Part shown: positions 32,298-34,759 of the stretch, piece after piece | How positions within the stretch are numbered: the first letter of the stretch is position 1 | Layout: each line of letters starts with the position of its first letter | NCBI GenBank assembly: GCA_016934295.1 | Contig: JAFGTD010000007.1 | Coordinates: forward strand, 1-34,759 | Reading direction: 5' to 3' | DNA: 34,759 bases | Source of the DNA: Acidobacteriota bacterium | GTDB lineage: Bacteria > Acidobacteriota > UBA6911 | Program-made: the position numbers and the translations under genes | Notes under the pieces: model-generated | The model's input: the letters and a program-made list of their open reading frames with translations, nothing else | What the model was told of the DNA's origin: nothing | Databases searched by the model: none

Positions 32298-33404
32298 CTA
32301 TTTACTCCCATCATTTAAAGCCTTAGCAGTCTGAAAGGATTTTACTTTTGTGTTGGCGGGTGTAGTGAAATTCGAAGTGGAATTTTCCGAAAGTCTCTCT
32401 ATCGCTTCGCGTTTATTCCGGTCGGATGGATTGCTGTATCGCTGTACCATGCGGATATCAGCCCATCTGCCAAGCTCCTGGATGGTTCGGAGACTCACGC
32501 CAGCCTGATCTAACCTGGTTGCAAAAGTATGCCGCATGACATGCGGGGAAATGTCTGTAATCCCGGCACGTTTGGCTGCACTTCTGAAGATATTCTGGAT
32601 CGTCTTAAACGGTGTGCCGTCTTCCTTGTTGAACAGGTATTCGCTCTGCTGATGTCCAGACAGCATCTTTTTCAGCGCCGCCCGGAGTCGGGGTGTCAGC
32701 GGAACACTCTCTGTTTTTCCATTTTTTGAGAATGCCGCCTGGACGGTGACGAGATTGTTCCTCAGGTCGATATCGCTCTTTTTAAGCCAGAGCGTCTCAG
32801 AAGGGATCCGCAGGCCTGCATCGATGCCGCAAAGCAGAATAGTCCGCAAAGGTTCCCGGCATTCGTCCAGGAGCCTCTGTTCTTCCTCCGGTTCAAGGGC
32901 GCGGTCCCTGCCGTGGGATTCCTGAAGCCGCTTTACTTTCCCGGTGGGATTCGCCCCCTCAAATTTGCCGTTGTCGATACACCAGTTGACCAGGGTTTTC
33001 AGCGTTCCGAGTTCTCGGTTGAATGCAACGGGCGCCGTTTCCTTCCGTTGCTTCTTCCATGATTCAATCAGGAAGGGGGAAATATCGCTCAGTTTCTTCC
33101 CCTTGAAAAGCTCCCCGATCGATTCAAGGCATGTTTCATATGATCGGTAGGTATTTGCCCGGATATTACCCTTGACGGCCGCCAGGAACGATTCAACAGC
33201 CGTGTCAAAGGGAATGTCTTTTTTCTTCCTTCCAATCCCAACCTCACCCCTCAGGATCGCCGCCCTCTTAACAGAGGCGATTTCCTGTGCCCGCGTCCGG
33301 GTAATTCCTTTCCCGAGGCTCACCTGATACCGCTGGCCGTTGATATAACAATCCAGACGCCAGACTGAGCCACGTTTAAATATTCCATCCCCTTTTCGTG
33401 CCAT
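32298..33404 (-). CDS. int: tyrosine recombinase (integrase) of an element inserted at tRNA-Glu
   Basis: A 368-residue phage-type integrase. The N-terminal part carries an AP2-like arm-binding region (RGSVWRLDCYINGQRYQVSLGKG), and a SAM-like core-binding domain covers about 65-150. The catalytic domain has Arg in DAGLRIPSE (about residue 200), Lys in FSKNGKTESVPL, His288 and Arg291 in HVMRHTFATRL, Trp314 at the second-His position, and nucleophile Tyr323 in QRYSN. All active residues are present. It points towards tRNA-Glu and ends 8 bp from its CCA, the classic layout of an integrative element whose attachment site is the tRNA 3' end. A 27-codon ORF ends 2 bp before it. Confidence 0.93.
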   Translation of the reverse strand: MARKGDGIFKRGSVWRLDCYINGQRYQVSLGKGITRTRAQEIASVKRAAILRGEVGIGRKKKDIPFDTAVESFLAAVKGNIRANTYRSYETCLESIGELFKGKKLSDISPFLIESWKKQRKETAPVAFNRELGTLKTLVNWCIDNGKFEGANPTGKVKRLQESHGRDRALEPEEEQRLLDECREPLRTILLCGIDAGLRIPSETLWLKKSDIDLRNNLVTVQAAFSKNGKTESVPLTPRLRAALKKMLSGHQQSEYLFNKEDGTPFKTIQNIFRSAAKRAGITDISPHVMRHTFATRLDQAGVSLRTIQELGRWADIRMVQRYSNPSDRNKREAIERLSENSTSNFTTPANTKVKSFQTAKALNDGSK

Positions 33405-33406
33405 AA

Positions 33407-33490
33407 TTAAGCCCTCCCTCGAAGTGCCCGGTAGGGCTGAAAGGATGCTTCTTTGTATGCTGGATTGATGATAGATTGAGTTTTAGCCAT
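33407..33490 (-). CDS. 27-codon ORF translated just upstream of the integrase
   Basis: A short frame with a strong ribosome binding site (GGAGGAACGC) before ATG 33490, ending in TAA only 2 bases before the integrase ATG. The product is small and basic, with no cysteine and no membrane segment, and contains INPAYKEASFQPYRALRG. The strong site and tight spacing suggest it is really translated, either as a tiny excision/accessory protein or as a leader that couples translation into int. No homologue is recognised. Confidence 0.5.
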   Translation of the reverse strand: MAKTQSIINPAYKEASFQPYRALRGRA

Positions 33491-33565
33491 GCGTTCCTCC
33501 ACGTAGGATGCAGGGTTAGGAATCGGCAGCCGCTGTGAACGGTTGCCGGTTCCGTTCTCGGCGGA

Positions 33566-33712
33566 TTATTTTTTCTGTTTCTTCTCGATTTTCTCCACGT
33601 ACTTTAAAATGCAAGCCCGGACAATTTCGGTCATATCCTTTCCTTCTTGCACGCATGCGAGCTTGAAGCGTTTGTGAAGATCCTCGGGAAGATTTACATT
33701 GAATTTGATCAT
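33566..33712 (-). CDS. 48-residue ribbon-helix-helix DNA-binding protein
   Basis: ATG 33712 to TAA 33566. The start IKFNVNLPEDLHKRFK is the beta strand and first helix of a MetJ/Arc-type ribbon-helix-helix protein, with LPEDLHKRFKLAC and GKDMTEIVRACILKYVEK giving the two helices. A Lys-rich tail follows. Close relatives in type are CopG, ParG and plasmid or phage repressors. No ribosome binding site is present; the -10 of its promoter ends only 7 bp before the ATG, so the mRNA is probably leaderless. Tandem repeats in that promoter are likely its own operator. It lies upstream of the 27-codon ORF and int on the same strand and may regulate integration. Confidence 0.8.
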   Translation of the reverse strand: MIKFNVNLPEDLHKRFKLACVQEGKDMTEIVRACILKYVEKIEKKQKK

Positions 33713-33719
33713 GCATATT

Positions 33720-33747
33720 ATTGTAAGGTAATAAGGTAATAAGTCAA
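33720..33747 (-). promoter_or_regulatory. promoter of the ribbon-helix-helix gene, giving a leaderless mRNA
   Basis: On the minus strand, TTGACT (33747-33742), a 16-bp spacer, then TACAAT (33725-33720). Both hexamers match consensus at five of six positions. The predicted transcription start falls at or within a base or two of the ATG at 33712. Confidence 0.7.
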
Positions 33748-33748
33748 T
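33725..33748. repeat. tandem 8-bp repeats in the promoter spacer, likely operator
   Basis: AAGGTAAT at 33725-33732 and 33733-33740, then AAGTCAAT at 33741-33748. Together they fill the region from the -10 to the -35 of the minus-strand promoter. Ribbon-helix-helix repressors bind short tandem repeats cooperatively, so autorepression is a natural reading (inference). Confidence 0.65.
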
Positions 33749-33756
33749 AATAACCT

Positions 33757-33785
33757 TTTACATACTTTGTTTTTCTATTTATCAT
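33757..33785 (+). promoter_or_regulatory. promoter of the exported protein gene
   Basis: TTTACA (33757-33762), a 17-bp spacer, then TATCAT (33780-33785), each five of six to consensus. The -10 overlaps an inverted repeat TATCA...TGATA (33780-33796) that may be an operator. The two divergent -35 boxes are separated by 9 bp. Confidence 0.65.
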
Positions 33786-33823
33786 AATTTGTGATACAAA
33801 GCCCTTAACCAAGGAGACTAATC

Positions 33824-34345
33824 ATGAAAATTAATCGGCTTTTAATTATTTCGATCACCCTTTCGCTCATCATATCTTCAGTAGCCCTCGCATTGCAGCT
33901 ACAAGAAACTGCCCCATTTGAAAAGTTTTCTAAACCCTTAAAGGATTCCAGTATTACGGAAGCCGAATTTAGAACCCTAAAGGCAGAACATATTTTTTTA
34001 GCAACATGTGTTTCGCCCCAAAATGGTATTTATCCAAGCGGCGCATTTACAATTTCAGATGATCAAGAACATCTAACGATGATTATCTCTGTTGAACCGG
34101 CCTCTTTGCCTAGAGATTTTGATGCCAGGAAAAAATGGCTTGAACATATGGGTAATATGGCTACAGGAGCTGCTGTGGAGGCATTTCAATTTGCCGGCAT
34201 AGAGCGTGACAATGTCTATATTGTAAAATTCGTCGATGATAATGCTGTGATTAAAGCTATTAATGCTAAAGCTACGGGGAAAAAAGTTCCCGAAGATGCG
34301 GGAATAGTTGCACAATACACTAATGGGAAATTGACTATGTTTTGA
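33824..34345 (+). CDS. exported protein of unknown function on the island
   Basis: A 173-residue protein with AAGGAGACT before ATG 33824. The N-terminus is a classic Sec signal (MKINRLLIISITLSLIISSVALA), likely cut after ALA near residue 23-24. The mature part is soluble, has a single Cys (ATCVSPQNGIYPSG), and I recognise no domain. The coding sequence is clearly more AT-rich than the chromosomal genes to the left, consistent with acquired DNA. It is transcribed divergently from the regulator-integrase set and may be cargo of the element. Confidence 0.75.
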   Translation: MKINRLLIISITLSLIISSVALALQLQETAPFEKFSKPLKDSSITEAEFRTLKAEHIFLATCVSPQNGIYPSGAFTISDDQEHLTMIISVEPASLPRDFDARKKWLEHMGNMATGAAVEAFQFAGIERDNVYIVKFVDDNAVIKAINAKATGKKVPEDAGIVAQYTNGKLTMF

Positions 34346-34384
34346 TTGTTTCTGCAATATTTTGCCTGTCCGCGGAACGGAGAA

Positions 34385-34477
34385 TCAGTTCCCGGAGAAC
34401 TTCGCCTTTTCCAGTTTTAAAAACAGCGGCTCCAGGTTTTCAAGATCTGCCGGTTGTTTCTCGTCGGAATCATTCAT
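34385..34477 (-). CDS. 30-residue acidic small ORF, overlaps the gene before it
   Basis: ATG 34477 has GGAG 9 bases upstream and overlaps the end of the 63-residue gene, typical of coupled small genes on mobile elements. The product is acidic then amphipathic (ENLEPLFLKLEKAKF). A longer frame from 34612 in the same phase lacks an initiation site. No function recognised. Confidence 0.4.
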   Translation of the reverse strand: MNDSDEKQPADLENLEPLFLKLEKAKFSGN

Positions 34478-34661
34478 TGTTATCATCTCCAGTTTCCGGA
34501 TCTTCCCGCCAGATTTCTTCAATTCTCGCGATGATTTCCTCGGGTCGGGATTCGCATACCTCAACCCGCTGGGTAAGTACGGCCATTCTGATCTGAAGGT
34601 CCCGGACCGCACGGGTGAGCTTCCCGACTTTCTCTTCTACGGATAGGCTTTCAAAATCCAC
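34470..34661 (-). CDS. 63-residue coiled-coil small protein
   Basis: GTG 34661 follows GGGGGGA at good spacing. The product has heptad-like spacing of hydrophobics (VGKLTRAVRDLQIRMAVLTQRV), predicting a helix or coiled coil, then an acidic end. It is probably the second of three small minus-strand genes of the island. Function unknown. Confidence 0.55.
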   Translation of the reverse strand: MDFESLSVEEKVGKLTRAVRDLQIRMAVLTQRVEVCESRPEEIIARIEEIWREDPETGDDNNE

Positions 34662-34680
34662 GATTCCCCCCTATCAGGCG

Positions 34681-34759
34681 CTATCCCAGCGATGGAAAAT
34701 TCGGATGTCCGCACTTTGGACAGCTCCAGGTTAATTCCCCGGAAAGCGACCAATCAGCC
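34681..34759 (-). CDS. 3' end of a gene for a possible zinc-ribbon protein
   Basis: The frame is open from the window edge to TAG at 34683-34681. The last 25 residues include TWSCPKCGHPNF, a Cys-x-x-Cys knuckle of the kind seen in zinc ribbons. The rest lies outside the window, so the call is tentative. It ends 19 bp before the GTG of the coiled-coil gene. Confidence 0.4.
   Translation of the reverse strand, partial: ADWSLSGELTWSCPKCGHPNFPSLG

Noticed and set aside
33516-33716. 66-residue minus-strand frame at the island
   Set aside because: The overlapping frame from 33712 encodes a convincing ribbon-helix-helix protein, so this one is the shadow.
34385-34612. 75-residue reading of the small island ORF
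   Set aside because: Only the last 30 codons have a plausible start and ribosome binding site; the upstream part is antisense-like sequence overlapping the 63-residue gene.
32290-34759. second copy of the tRNA 3' end (attR)
   Set aside because: None seen by eye in this stretch, so the far end must be outside the window.

Overview
The window looks like a chromosomal piece of a Gram-negative, hopanoid-making bacterium of moderate GC content. A mid-genome metabolic region of about 32 kb runs up to a tRNA-Glu gene. The first ~2.5 kb of an integrated genetic element follows it. Two paralogous exported proteins with a 'DFWEKKEFT..WSE' start, a Tyr/Trp-rich exported protein, a DUF6768-type protein and a hopanoid operon together suggest Acidobacteriota or a neighbouring phylum. 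That placement is inference from remembered family distributions, not from a search.

Layout, left part (1-11.8 kb): the 3' end of a Tyr/Ser/Pro-rich surface-type protein; two tandem paralogous exported proteins, one carrying two kinds of internal tandem repeat; an orphan sensor histidine kinase on the minus strand; a coupled flavoprotein/ferredoxin pair resembling the AprA/AprB and fumarate reductase families; a DUF6768-like gene broken by one in-frame TGA; a drug/metabolite exporter; a sugar-nucleotidyltransferase next to a divergent serine hydroxymethyltransferase homologue; and a small unknown gene ending in a clear terminator.

Middle part (11.8-24.4 kb): gcvH and ctaB (heme O synthase) on the minus strand. 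On the plus strand come a glutamate-semialdehyde dehydrogenase with a POT peptide transporter, a Ca2+/Na+ exchanger and a DUF4405 membrane protein flanked by inverted copies of a ~45-bp repeat. A minus-strand lysine/diaminopimelate group follows, lysC-dapB-dapA, then a DUF1015 gene and an Mth938-domain gene.

Right part (24.4-32.1 kb): a minus-strand isoprenoid/hopanoid operon, read ispH, hpnA, two zinc-type medium-chain dehydrogenases, an hpnD-like squalene/phytoene synthase, and shc (squalene-hopene cyclase). IspH supplies C5 isoprenoid units, the HpnD-like enzyme condenses C15 units towards squalene, Shc cyclises squalene, and HpnA belongs to hopanoid side-chain chemistry. The two dehydrogenases have no assigned job and are the best candidates for an undescribed step.

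Island (from 32.2 kb): tRNA-Glu(CTC) with a strong promoter, then a tyrosine recombinase pointing at it with only 8 bp between them. Upstream of the recombinase are a 27-codon ORF and a 48-residue ribbon-helix-helix regulator. The regulator appears to be made from a leaderless mRNA, and its promoter spacer holds tandem 8-bp repeats. A divergent promoter drives an AT-rich exported protein, followed by small minus-strand genes running off the window. The island's far end is not in view.
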